Shown in pieces: positions 45,215 to 53,385 of a DNA stretch of 64,000 nt. Source of the stretch: Elioraea tepida (GTDB taxonomy: Bacteria > Pseudomonadota > Alphaproteobacteria > Acetobacterales > Acetobacteraceae); the NCBI RefSeq assembly GCF_019203965.1, contig NZ_CP076448.1, forward strand, positions 2,805,001 through 2,869,000, read 5' to 3'. A program made the position numbers and the translations under genes. The notes beneath the pieces are model-generated. The model was given only the letters and a program-made list of their open reading frames with translations. It had not been told where the DNA came from and made no database searches. The stretch's first letter is position 1. Every line of letters starts with the position of its first letter.

Positions 45215-47317
45215 TCAGACCGTGCCCACGGTGCGGATCCGCGCGCGCGGATGGATCTCGGCCTGGCTCAGCACCGGTGTGGCGGCCCTGAAGCGCTCGA
45301 CCACGGCGCGCACATGCGGCCGGAGGGCGGGGCTGACGAGCAGCACGGCCGCTTCGCCGGCGTTGGCGGCGCGGTCGATTGCCTCCCTGAGCTTCGTCAT
45401 GAACTCAGTGAGACGCGAGGGCGCCATGGCGAGCTGCCTGTCCTCAGGCGGGCCGGTCATCGACTCGGCGAAGGCGCGCTCCCATTCGGGCGAGAGCGTT
45501 ACCAGCGGGATGTAGCCGTTCGGCCCGGTGTGCTGTTCGCTGATCTGGCGCGCGAGCCGCACGCGCACCTGCGCCACGATCCCCGCGACCCCCCTCGCCC
45601 CGGCCGCTAGCGCCTCGGCGATCCCCTCGAGGATGGTGGGCAGGTCGCGGATCGAAACGCGCTCGGCGAGCAGGGCCTGAAGCACGCGCTGCACGCCGGC
45701 GGTGCTGATCTGCTGGGGGATCAGCTCGGCGACGAGCTTCTGGTGTTCGCGCGGCAGCTCGTCGAGAAGCTTCTGCGTCTCGGCGAAGGAGAGGAGCTCG
45801 GCCATCTGGTCACGCACGAGCTCGGTGAGGTGCGTCGTGATGACGGATGCGGGGTCGACCACGGTGTAGCCCCTCGCCGCCGCCTCGTCGGCGAGCGTGG
45901 CGTCGATCCAGGCGGCGGGGATGCCGAAGGCCGGCTCGGTGGTTTTCTCCCCAGGCAGAGCGACGGGCGCGCCCGTCGGGTCCATCGCGAGCAGCATCCC
46001 CGGGCGGACCTCGGCTCGGCCCGCCTCGAGCTCCTTGATCCGAACCACATAGGTCGTGGGCGGGAGCTGGACATTGTCCTGGATCCGAACCGGAGGAAGC
46101 AGAAATCCCATCTCGGAGGCGAGCGCGCGGCGCAGCGCGCGGATCTGCTCGGTCAGCCGCGCACCGCCTTCGGCCGTGGCGAGGCCGAGCAGGGCGTAGC
46201 CGAGCTCGAGCCGAACCGCGTCGATCCTGAGCGCCGCGGTGACCGGCTCCTCGGCAGGCGGGGCGGCGAGGGCGGGCGCCTCCGCTCCGGCGGCCGTCTC
46301 CTCGGCTCTGCGCGCCGCATCCCGGCGCGCCCAGGCAGCGGCCCCGGCGATCCCGGCGATGGCGAGGAAGGGAAGCATCGGAATGCCTGGCATCAGCGCG
46401 AGCGCGCCGGCCGCCCCGGCCGCCATCGCGAGCGGCTTCGGGGAGCCCGCGATCTCGCGCAGCACCGCTTCGTCGGTTCGGCCATCGACGCCGGCCTTGG
46501 TCACGACGATGCCGGCGGCGGTCGAGGTGATCAGCGCCGGGATCTGGCTCACCAGGCCGTCGCCGATCGTCAGCAGCGAGTAGGTGCCGATCGCGGCGGA
46601 GAAGCTCATCCCCTCGCGCGCCACACCGATCACGAGGCCGCCGATCAGGTTGATGAGGGTGATGACGAGGCCGGCGACGGCATCGCCCTTGACGAACTTG
46701 GCGGCACCGTCCATCGCGCCGAAGAACGCGCTTTCCTCCTCGAGTTCTTTGCGCCGCCTCCGCGCTCCCGCCTCGTCGATCAGCCCGGCCGAGAGGTCGG
46801 CGTCGATCGCCATCTGCTTGCCCGGCATCGCATCGAGGCTGAACCGCGCCGCCACCTCGGCGATCCGGCCCGAGCCCTTGGTGATCACGACGAAGTTCAC
46901 GAGCACGAGGATCGCGAACACGATCAGCCCGATCACCACGTCGCCCCCCATCAGGAAGCCGCCGAACGCGGCGATCACCGCTCCTGCCGCCTGCGGCCCC
47001 TCGTGCCCGGCCGAGAGAATGAGCCGCGTCGAGGCGAGGTTGAGGCCGAGCCGCAGAAGCGTGGTGATCAGCAGCAGTGTCGGGAACGAGGTGAAGTCGA
47101 GCGGCCGGCGCATGAACATCGCCGTCATCAGAACAAGCACCGAGGCGGTGATCGAGAGCGCAAGCCCGAGGTCGAGCAGGAGATGCGGCAGCGGTACGAC
47201 GAGGATGACGATCAGGAGCACCACCCCGATCGCCATCAGCACGTCCGGCGTGGGCACTGCGCGGCTGACGCGTGCCGCGAGCGTCGGTGCGGTCGCCTCC
47301 GCGTTCCCCTCGGCCAT
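45215..47317 (-). CDS. flhA: Flagellar export apparatus protein FlhA
   Basis: Central component of the flagellar type III secretion gate, 700 aa. Eight predicted membrane helices occupy about residues 20-330. The FHIPEP-family signature is in GKQMAIDADLSAGLIDEAGARRRRKELEEESAFFGAMDGAAKFVKGDAVAG. The cytoplasmic half (residues 350-700) contains RIQDNVQLPPTTYVVRIKELEAG and GYTVVDPASVITTHLTELVRDQ, typical of FlhA. Fifth gene downstream of fliF in the basal-body operon. FlhB, FliP, FliQ and FliR are not encoded in the window. Confidence 0.96.
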   Translation of the reverse strand: MAEGNAEATAPTLAARVSRAVPTPDVLMAIGVVLLIVILVVPLPHLLLDLGLALSITASVLVLMTAMFMRRPLDFTSFPTLLLITTLLRLGLNLASTRLILSAGHEGPQAAGAVIAAFGGFLMGGDVVIGLIVFAILVLVNFVVITKGSGRIAEVAARFSLDAMPGKQMAIDADLSAGLIDEAGARRRRKELEEESAFFGAMDGAAKFVKGDAVAGLVITLINLIGGLVIGVAREGMSFSAAIGTYSLLTIGDGLVSQIPALITSTAAGIVVTKAGVDGRTDEAVLREIAGSPKPLAMAAGAAGALALMPGIPMLPFLAIAGIAGAAAWARRDAARRAEETAAGAEAPALAAPPAEEPVTAALRIDAVRLELGYALLGLATAEGGARLTEQIRALRRALASEMGFLLPPVRIQDNVQLPPTTYVVRIKELEAGRAEVRPGMLLAMDPTGAPVALPGEKTTEPAFGIPAAWIDATLADEAAARGYTVVDPASVITTHLTELVRDQMAELLSFAETQKLLDELPREHQKLVAELIPQQISTAGVQRVLQALLAERVSIRDLPTILEGIAEALAAGARGVAGIVAQVRVRLARQISEQHTGPNGYIPLVTLSPEWERAFAESMTGPPEDRQLAMAPSRLTEFMTKLREAIDRAANAGEAAVLLVSPALRPHVRAVVERFRAATPVLSQAEIHPRARIRTVGTV

Positions 47318-47331
47318 CGGGGACGGTCCGC

Positions 47332-48738
47332 TCAGGCGGGGATCCGGTCAGCCTGCGCCGGCGGCGGGACGCGCACTCCGGCGGAGCTGTATTCACGCAG
47401 CTTGTTGCGCAGCGTGCGGATCGAGATGCCGAGGATGGTTGCGGCGTGGGTGCGGTTGCCGAGACAGTGGGTGAGCGTCTCGAGGATCAGGTCGCGCTCG
47501 ACGTCGGCGACGGTGCGGCCGACGAGGGCGCCGACCGCGCTCTGCCCCGCGGCCGGGGGTGCCGCCGTTTCGCGCTGGCGTGCCGCCGCCGCTGCCGCAG
47601 CCGGAACGAGCCGCTGCGCCGTCTCGTCTGCCGCCGGGGCGGCGCCGCCGAGCTCGATCGCCTCGACGTCGATCACGTCTCCGGAGGCGAGCAGGACGGC
47701 GCGGTGGATCGTGTTCTCGAGCTCGCGCACATTGCCGCGCCAGCCGTGCGCCTCAAGCATCGCCATCGCCGCGGGCGTGATCGGCCGCATCGGCAGGCCG
47801 TTCACCTCGGCGTATTTGCGGGCGAAATGGTCCGCAAGCGGTGCGATGTCGCCCGGCCGGTCGCGCAAGGCCGGCACCTGCAGCGTCACGACATTGAGGC
47901 GGAAGTAGAGGTCCTCGCGGAAGGTGCCCTTGCGCACCTCGGCGAGCAGGTCGCGGTTCGTCGTCGCGATCAGCCGCACATTGACCTTGACGGGTTCCGT
48001 GCCGCCGAGCCGGTCGACCTCGCGCTCCTGGATCGCGCGCAACAGCTTCGCCTGAAGCCGCACGTCCATCTCCGAGATCTCGTCGAGCAGGAGCGTGCCG
48101 CCATGCGCCGCCTCGAACTTGCCGATACGCCGCGCCACCGCGCCGGAGAAGGCGCCTTTCTCGTGGCCGAACAGCTCGCTTTCGAGCAGGTTGTCGGGTA
48201 TCGCGGCGCAGTTGAGCGCGACGAACGGCCCGCCCGCGCGGCGGCTCTTGCGGTGGATGTGCCGTGCGAGCACCTCCTTCCCGGTGCCGCTCTCGCCCGC
48301 GATCAGGACCGACGCCTCGGAAGCGGCGACCTGCTCGGCGCGGCGGATCGTCTGCCGCATCACCGGGTCGCGGTGGATCAGCGCATGCCCGTCCGCGCCC
48401 ACGGCCTCGAGGATGGCGGCGATCAGGTCGGGGTCAGGCGGGAGCGGCAGGTATTCCCGCGCGCCGGCGCGGATCGCCGCGACCGCGAGGTCGGCATCGT
48501 TACCCACGCCGCAGGCGATGACGGGGGTGGCGATCCGTTCCGCGGCCATCGCGCGCACGAGCAGCGACACGTCGAGCCTCACGTCGCACAGGACGAGGTC
48601 GATGCCGCCGCCCGCACGCAGCTGCGCGAGCGCCGCGGCGACATCGTCGGCCTGGGCGAGCCGCGCGCCGCGGGCGATGGCGATCCGCCCCGCCTGGCCG
48701 AGTTCCGCCGAGAGCGAGCCGATGATCAGGATCCGCAT
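47332..48738 (-). CDS. flbD: Sigma54-dependent flagellar activator FlbD
   Basis: Enhancer-binding protein of 468 aa. Receiver-like domain (1-120) has D52 but lacks the N-terminal acidic pair, as in Caulobacter FlbD, so phosphorylation is doubtful. The AAA+ domain has Walker A GESGTGKE at 148-155, the sigma54 contact loop as GAFSGA at 195-200 (Ser in place of the usual Thr of GAFTGA), Walker B LLLDE, and the segment GWRGNVRELEN. A Fis-type helix-turn-helix follows (GRTVADVERDLILETLTHCLGNRTHAATILGISIRTLRNKL). It is encoded between fliN and flhA, the classic alphaproteobacterial place. Expected to bind the 19-bp dyads and switch on the flbT, flgE and flagellin promoters while restraining fliF. 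Confidence 0.94.
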   Translation of the reverse strand: MRILIIGSLSAELGQAGRIAIARGARLAQADDVAAALAQLRAGGGIDLVLCDVRLDVSLLVRAMAAERIATPVIACGVGNDADLAVAAIRAGAREYLPLPPDPDLIAAILEAVGADGHALIHRDPVMRQTIRRAEQVAASEASVLIAGESGTGKEVLARHIHRKSRRAGGPFVALNCAAIPDNLLESELFGHEKGAFSGAVARRIGKFEAAHGGTLLLDEISEMDVRLQAKLLRAIQEREVDRLGGTEPVKVNVRLIATTNRDLLAEVRKGTFREDLYFRLNVVTLQVPALRDRPGDIAPLADHFARKYAEVNGLPMRPITPAAMAMLEAHGWRGNVRELENTIHRAVLLASGDVIDVEAIELGGAAPAADETAQRLVPAAAAAAARQRETAAPPAAGQSAVGALVGRTVADVERDLILETLTHCLGNRTHAATILGISIRTLRNKLREYSSAGVRVPPPAQADRIPA

Positions 48739-48766
48739 CCTGCGTCCCTCCTGCTGCCTTGCGGCG

Positions 48767-49117
48767 TCACGCGCCGCGATCCGCCTTGACGATCTCGGTC
48801 ATGGTCACGCCGAGGCGGTTGTCGTCGACCATCACCACTTCGCCGCGCGCCACGAGCCGGTTGTTGACGTAGATGTCGATCGCCTCGCCGAGCTTGCGGT
48901 CGAGCTCCACCACCGCGCCGCGGCCTAGCTTCAAGAGCTGGCTCACCTGCATCGTGCTCCGCCCGAGCACGGCGGAGACCTGGACGGGAATGTCGTAGAT
49001 CGCCTCGAGCTCGCGCGTGCCCGGCGCGAACGCCGCGTCCTCGCCCGGCACCGCGACCTCCGATCCGCCCGAGGAGAGATCCTCGAGCGCGACACCCTGG
49101 CCCTGTTCAGCTGCCAT
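48767..49117 (-). CDS. fliN: Flagellar motor switch protein FliN
   Basis: C-ring protein of 116 aa. The SpoA/FliN domain occupies the last 75 residues: DIPVQVSAVLGRSTMQVSQLLKLGRGAVVELDRKLGEAIDIYVNNRLVARGEVV. ATG 49117 (GAGGAG upstream) lies inside the end of fliH, overlapping it by 11 nt; the longer frame upstream only reads through fliH. Binds FliM and FliH; its fliM partner is encoded elsewhere. Size is short (typical FliN is about 110-140 aa). Confidence 0.94.
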   Translation of the reverse strand: MAAEQGQGVALEDLSSGGSEVAVPGEDAAFAPGTRELEAIYDIPVQVSAVLGRSTMQVSQLLKLGRGAVVELDRKLGEAIDIYVNNRLVARGEVVMVDDNRLGVTMTEIVKADRGA

Positions 49118-49838
49118 CTTGGTTCTCCTCAGCGCTTCCGGGCGACAGCCCGAGCTGGTGAAGGACATCGCGCGCCGCGCTCGCGAGCGCGTGCGGATCG
49201 TGCCGCGCCTCGCCCCCGGGCCAGCTGACGCGCATCTCGCCCGGGCTCATTCCGGCCGTCCCGACCACCTCGAGCCGCCCGGCGAAATCGGCCGCGGCGG
49301 CAGCGCGTGCGAGCGCGGGCTCGAGGCGTCGCGCGAGCTCCGGCTCGAGGCGGATCACGATCCGCTCGACGCCAGAGAGCCGAGCGATCAGCGCCTCGGC
49401 GAGCATCCCGCAGGTCTTTGGAGCGTGCGCGGCGGCGGCTGAGGGCAGGGCGCGGGTGACGAGGTCGAGCGTCGCCCTGGCCAGCGCCCCGGCGGCGCGT
49501 TCCGCCGCCGCCGCCGCCGCCTCGCGCGCCTCAGCAAGCCGCGCCGCGATCGCCTCGAGCGCCGCCGCCGCGCGCGCCTCTGCACTCGCCTTCGCCTCCG
49601 CTGCCGCCGCCGCGCGCCCCTCGGCGACGCCTTTGGCGCGGGCCTCGGCGAGCTCGGCGGCGGAGAAGCTCGGCGCGATCACCTCCGGCTCAGGCGGTGG
49701 CGCGGGCAGCGGAGCGCGCGACGGCGGCCCATCCTCGGCGTCGAAGTCGCGCTCGAACAGGTAGCGGCGCGGCGGCGGCCGGTCTTGGCCGCGTCGGGCC
49801 AGGGCAGACAGGGCGATCGGACGTGGCGCGGTGCTCAT
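49107..49838 (-). CDS. fliH: Flagellar assembly protein FliH
   Basis: Regulator of the export ATPase FliI, about 243 aa. N-terminal Pro-rich segment, then a long Ala/Glu-rich coiled coil (AELAEARAKGVAEGRAAAAAEAKASAEARAAAALEAI), then the conserved C-terminal FliH domain with RIVIRLEPELARRLEPALARAAAAADFAGRLEVVGTAGMSPGEMRVSWPGGEARHDP. Placement between fliG and fliN is the usual order. It overlaps fliN by 11 nt. High alanine content in the coiled coil makes sequence identity low but architecture clear. Confidence 0.88.
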   Translation of the reverse strand: MSTAPRPIALSALARRGQDRPPPRRYLFERDFDAEDGPPSRAPLPAPPPEPEVIAPSFSAAELAEARAKGVAEGRAAAAAEAKASAEARAAAALEAIAARLAEAREAAAAAAERAAGALARATLDLVTRALPSAAAAHAPKTCGMLAEALIARLSGVERIVIRLEPELARRLEPALARAAAAADFAGRLEVVGTAGMSPGEMRVSWPGGEARHDPHALASAARDVLHQLGLSPGSAEENQDGS

Positions 49839-49839
49839 G

Positions 49840-50862
49840 TCAGTAGACGAGCTCCTCCTCGCGGCCGTCGCTGATCGTGATCTGGCCGGACGCGGCGAGA
49901 TCCTTCGCAGCGGCGACGATCGCGGCCTGCGCCTCCTCGACGTCCTTGAGCCGCACCGGCCCGAGCGCGGCGATATCCTCCTTCAGCATCTTGCCCGCAC
50001 GCTCGGAGAGGTTCTTGAAGAACAGGTCACGGATCGTGTCGGAGGCGCCCTTCAGCGCGAGCGCGAGCGTCTCCTTCTCGACCGCGCGCATCAGCACCTG
50101 GATGCCGGCACCGTCCACCCGGGTGAGGTCCTCGAAGGTGAACATGAGGCTCTTGATCCGCTCGGCCGCCTCGCGGTTGCGCTCCTCGAGCGCGGCGAGG
50201 AAGCGGCTTTCTGCCGAGCGGTCGAGATTGTTGAAGATGTCGGCCATCAACTCGTGCGCGTCGCGACGCTGCGTCCGCGCGAGGTTCGACATGAACTCCA
50301 TCCGAAGTGTGCGTTCCACGCTCTCGAGCACGTCCTTCTGCACGCTCTCCATCCTGAGCATGCGCATCACCACCTCGAGCGCGAAGTTCTCCGGCAAAAG
50401 CTGCAGCACGCGGGCGGCGTGATCGGGCCGCACGCGCGAGAGCACCAGCGCGACCGTCTGCGGGTATTCGTTCTTGAGGTAGTTCGCGAGCAGCTGTTCG
50501 TTGACGTTGCCGAGCTTGTCCCACATCGTCCGCCCGGCTGGGCCGCGGATCTCCTCCATGATCTGCGCGACCCTGTCCTTCGGCAGGCTCTTCAAGAGCA
50601 GACGCTCGGCGCTCTCGTAGGTGCCGCGCAGGTTGCCGGTGGCCGAAATCTGGTCGGCGAACTCGACGCAGAGCCGCTCGACGACGCTTGCCGAGACCAC
50701 GCCGAGGCCGGCCATCGCGGCGCTGATCTCCTTGATCTCGTCCTCGTGCATCATCGCGAACAGGCGCGCCGCCGCCTCCTCGCCGAGAGCGAGCATCAGG
50801 ATCGCCGCCTTCTGCGGCCCGGTGAGGCTGCGCCAATCCTCGCGCGCTCGTGCCATCGCCAC
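49840..50862 (-). CDS. fliG: Flagellar motor switch protein FliG
   Basis: C-ring rotor protein of 340 aa. The three domains are visible: N-terminal [37 protein letters not shown], middle [31 protein letters not shown] with the EHPQ-like region replaced by YPQT in [15 protein letters not shown], and C-terminal torque domain [34 protein letters not shown] with charged residues for MotA contact. The C-terminus ends DGREEELVY, the usual tail. Between fliF and fliH with 1-nt and short gaps; part of the same operon. Confidence 0.96.
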   Translation of the reverse strand: MAMARAREDWRSLTGPQKAAILMLALGEEAAARLFAMMHEDEIKEISAAMAGLGVVSASVVERLCVEFADQISATGNLRGTYESAERLLLKSLPKDRVAQIMEEIRGPAGRTMWDKLGNVNEQLLANYLKNEYPQTVALVLSRVRPDHAARVLQLLPENFALEVVMRMLRMESVQKDVLESVERTLRMEFMSNLARTQRRDAHELMADIFNNLDRSAESRFLAALEERNREAAERIKSLMFTFEDLTRVDGAGIQVLMRAVEKETLALALKGASDTIRDLFFKNLSERAGKMLKEDIAALGPVRLKDVEEAQAAIVAAAKDLAASGQITISDGREEELVY

Positions 50863-50886
50863 GTCTCCGCTTCCCCGACCCGACCG

Positions 50887-52566
50887 TCAGCTCTCCTGCG
50901 CCATCCAGCTTCGGATCACCGAGAGCGCCTCTTCTGGGTGCTTCTCGGCGAGCTCGGCGATCCGCCGGAGGCTCGAGGCGCGCATTTGCCCCTCCACCTG
51001 GCTGACATTGATCAGGCTGTCTCCCTCGAGCAGCGGGACAGCGCCGTCAGGGCCCGGCAGCGTCGCCTGGCCGCCGGGGCCGGCGAGCGCCGCCGCCGCT
51101 GCGGCCGCGGCAGGGCCGGAGAGAGCCGGCAGGCCGGAGGTGCCGGGAAGCCCCGCGAGCGCGTCGCCACCCGCAGGGCTCACCCGCTCGAGCACACGCC
51201 CGGCGAGGGGGCGCACCACGAGCAGGAGCGCGAGCAGGGCGATGACGCCGAACACCGCCGTCTCGACGATCCGCACGATCTCGGCGCGGCCGATCGGCAG
51301 GCCGAACAGCCTCTCCTCCTCGGCCACGCCTGCGTCCGCCTCGGCGAAGCGGAGGTTCACCACCTCGATCTTGTCGCCGCGCGCCTCGTCGAAGCCGACC
51401 GCGCCGCGGACGAGAGCAGTGATCTGCGCGAGTTCCTCGGCCGTGCGCGGGCGCCAGACCGGGGCGCCGCCCCCCTCGGGCCTCGCCATCGTGCCGTCGA
51501 CGAGCACGGCGATCGACTGCCGACGAACCTGCGGTGCCTCGCGCACGATCTGGCGCAGGGTTCGGCCGATCTCGAAATTGGTGGTCTCCTCGGTCCGGCT
51601 CTCCTCGGTGATCGAGCCGGCGTTCTGCGGCTCGGGGTTGGGCAGGTTGTTGCCCACCGTGACGTTCTGCTGCCGCTCCTGGCCGCGGCTCTGCTCGGTG
51701 ATCGAGGAGGTGGAGCGGGCCACCTGCTGGTCAGGGTCGAAGCTCTCCCGGCTCTCGGTGATCCGATCGAAGTCCATTTCGACGGTGGCCTCGACGCGCA
51801 CCTTCCCCACGCCGAGCGTGCGCTCGAGCAGTTCCTCGACCGCGCGGGAGAGGCGGAGCTCATGGGCGCGACGCACCTCCTCGGCGTTGAGCGCGACACC
51901 GAGGCCCGTGACCGCCTGCCCCCCGCGCGCGAGCAGAGAGCCGCGGCTGTCGACCACGGAGATGTTGGCGGGCTTGAGCCCGGGCACGGCGGCGGCGGCG
52001 AGATGGACGATCGCCTGCACCTGCTCGCGGTCGAGCCGCTGCGGCCCCGCCATGGTCAGCACGATCGAGGCCTGCGCCTCGGCCTGCTGGCGCGCGAAGG
52101 GCTCGCGCCTGGGCAGCACGAGATGGACGCGCACCGCACGCACGCCCTGGATCTGACGGATGGTCCGCGCGAGCTCGCCCTCGAGCGCGCGCACCTGGTT
52201 GATCCCCTGCTGGAAGCTCGAGGTGGTGAGGCTGTCGGTGCGGTCGAACAGCTCGTAGCCGACCGACCCGCCCGTCGGCAGGCCTTCGGACGCAAGGGCG
52301 AGCCGCACCCGGGCGACCTGCTCGACGGGGACGAGGATCCGCCCGCCATTGCCCTCGAGCCGGTAGGGCACGCGCTGACGCTCGAGGCTCTGCACCACCG
52401 CCGCGCTGTCGCGCGTGTCGAGGTCAGCGTAGAGGAGCGCCATCGGCGGCTGGCCGGCGCGGATGGCGAGGAACACGATCAGGCCGAAGAGCCCGGCGGC
52501 AACGACACCGAGCGCCGCAATCCTCGTAGGCCCAAGCGCGCGCAGTCCCTGCAGCAGCCCGTTCAC
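50887..52566 (-). CDS. fliF: Flagellar MS-ring protein FliF
   Basis: Inner-membrane ring protein of 559 aa, the first-built part of the basal body. A first membrane helix near residues 17-39, a large periplasmic ring-building region with YADLDTRDSAAVVQSLERQRVPYRLEGNGGRILVP and VRAVRVHLVLPRREPFARQQAEAQASI, a second helix about 440, and a C-terminal FliG-binding tail (EEALSVIRSWMAQES). The start is taken as GTG at 52566 since AAGGAGAGG precedes it; a TTG at 52572 is an alternative. First gene of the large operon; a CtrA-like box and a dyad lie upstream. Confidence 0.96.
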   Translation of the reverse strand: MNGLLQGLRALGPTRIAALGVVAAGLFGLIVFLAIRAGQPPMALLYADLDTRDSAAVVQSLERQRVPYRLEGNGGRILVPVEQVARVRLALASEGLPTGGSVGYELFDRTDSLTTSSFQQGINQVRALEGELARTIRQIQGVRAVRVHLVLPRREPFARQQAEAQASIVLTMAGPQRLDREQVQAIVHLAAAAVPGLKPANISVVDSRGSLLARGGQAVTGLGVALNAEEVRRAHELRLSRAVEELLERTLGVGKVRVEATVEMDFDRITESRESFDPDQQVARSTSSITEQSRGQERQQNVTVGNNLPNPEPQNAGSITEESRTEETTNFEIGRTLRQIVREAPQVRRQSIAVLVDGTMARPEGGGAPVWRPRTAEELAQITALVRGAVGFDEARGDKIEVVNLRFAEADAGVAEEERLFGLPIGRAEIVRIVETAVFGVIALLALLLVVRPLAGRVLERVSPAGGDALAGLPGTSGLPALSGPAAAAAAAALAGPGGQATLPGPDGAVPLLEGDSLINVSQVEGQMRASSLRRIAELAEKHPEEALSVIRSWMAQES

Positions 52567-52641
52567 GTCCAACCCTCTCCTTCCGCTCGGTCGCCGGCGG
52601 AGCGGCGTCCTGCCGCGAGGGCGACAGTGGCGTGCGAGCCC

Positions 52642-52656
52642 TTACCCTCCGGTTAA
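52642..52656. promoter_or_regulatory. CtrA-like box upstream of fliF
   Basis: Reads TTAC-CCTCCGG-TTAA on the plus strand, TTAA-CCGGAGG-GTAA on the minus strand. It matches TTAA-N7-TTAA with one mismatch and contains the TTAACC half-site. About 75-90 nt upstream of the fliF start. In Caulobacter, CtrA drives the class II fliF operon. Confidence 0.5.
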
Positions 52657-52659
52657 AGC

Positions 52660-52678
52660 CCCGGCATTTTCTGCCGCG
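52660..52678. promoter_or_regulatory. 19-bp dyad upstream of fliF (FlbD site candidate, variant)
   Basis: CCCGGCAT-TTT-CTGCCGCG, a close variant of the perfect dyad CCCGGCAG-N3-CTGCCGGG found in other flagellar promoters. It is directly next to the CtrA-like box, as expected for repression of fliF by FlbD late in assembly. Confidence 0.55.
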
Positions 52679-52698
52679 TCGGGGTCAGGGAGGGGGGG

Positions 52699-53364
52699 TC
52701 AGCTGTCCGGCATCACGCTGCGGATCCGGTCGGAGGGAACCGTGATGTCGCCGAGGCGAAGCTTGATCGCCCCGTCCGCTCCGCGCTCCGCCCCCGTGAC
52801 GCGGCCGTAGATCGTGGTCGAGACCTTCGTCGTGCTCGTTCCCGTCTGGCCGGTGACGGTCAGCGTGTAGACCCCGTCGGGCAGGCGGCTGCCCGAGTTG
52901 TCGCGGCCATCCCAGAAGAAGCCGTGGGTGCCGGCGGTGGTCTCGCCCCGCGCGGTGCGCACCACGCGGCCGGCGGCATTGGTGATGGTGATCATCGTCT
53001 CGCTCGTCGGTCCGGAGAGCGTGTAGGTGCCGGCCGCCTCGCCGCGCTGCAGCGGCAGGGCGGAGCCGTCGACCTCCACCGTCCGCCCGATCAGGGGGGT
53101 GAGCGCGGTCAGCTGCGCCGTGCCTTGGAGCCTGATCAGGTTCTCGAGATTGCTGTTGGTCGCGAGCTGCTGCTCGACCTGGGCGAACATCACGAGCTGC
53201 TGCGTGAACTGGTTCGTGTCGAGCGGCGCGGTCGGGTCCTGGTTCTGCAGCTGCGTGGTGAGCAGCTTCAGGAAGTCCTGGAAGTTGTTGGCGATCCGCG
53301 CGCTCGCCGCCTGCTGCATTCCCTGCCGGTCGGCGATCGAGAGGACCTGCTGAACGGTGGACAT
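52699..53364 (-). CDS. flgD: Flagellar hook assembly (capping) protein FlgD
   Basis: Hook-cap scaffold of 221 aa. N-terminal NNFQDFLKLLTTQLQNQDPTAPLDTNQFTQQLVMFAQVEQ, the hallmark of FlgD. A Tudor-like/FnIII domain pair follows (VYTLTVTGQTGTSTTK region). Located 21 nt after fliK, an alphaproteobacterial pairing in which FliK sets hook length. The start ATG 53364 follows GAAGGAGCAAGACCC. Confidence 0.94.
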   Translation of the reverse strand: MSTVQQVLSIADRQGMQQAASARIANNFQDFLKLLTTQLQNQDPTAPLDTNQFTQQLVMFAQVEQQLATNSNLENLIRLQGTAQLTALTPLIGRTVEVDGSALPLQRGEAAGTYTLSGPTSETMITITNAAGRVVRTARGETTAGTHGFFWDGRDNSGSRLPDGVYTLTVTGQTGTSTTKVSTTIYGRVTGAERGADGAIKLRLGDITVPSDRIRSVMPDS

Positions 53365-53385
53365 GGGTCTTGCTCCTTCGCTGTG

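Noticed and set aside
49831-52656. 941-codon plus-strand open frame opposite fliG and fliF
   Set aside because: A mirror of the fliG/fliF coding frames in GC-rich DNA: His/Arg/Glu-rich, no family character, while the minus-strand frames are full-length FliG and FliF.
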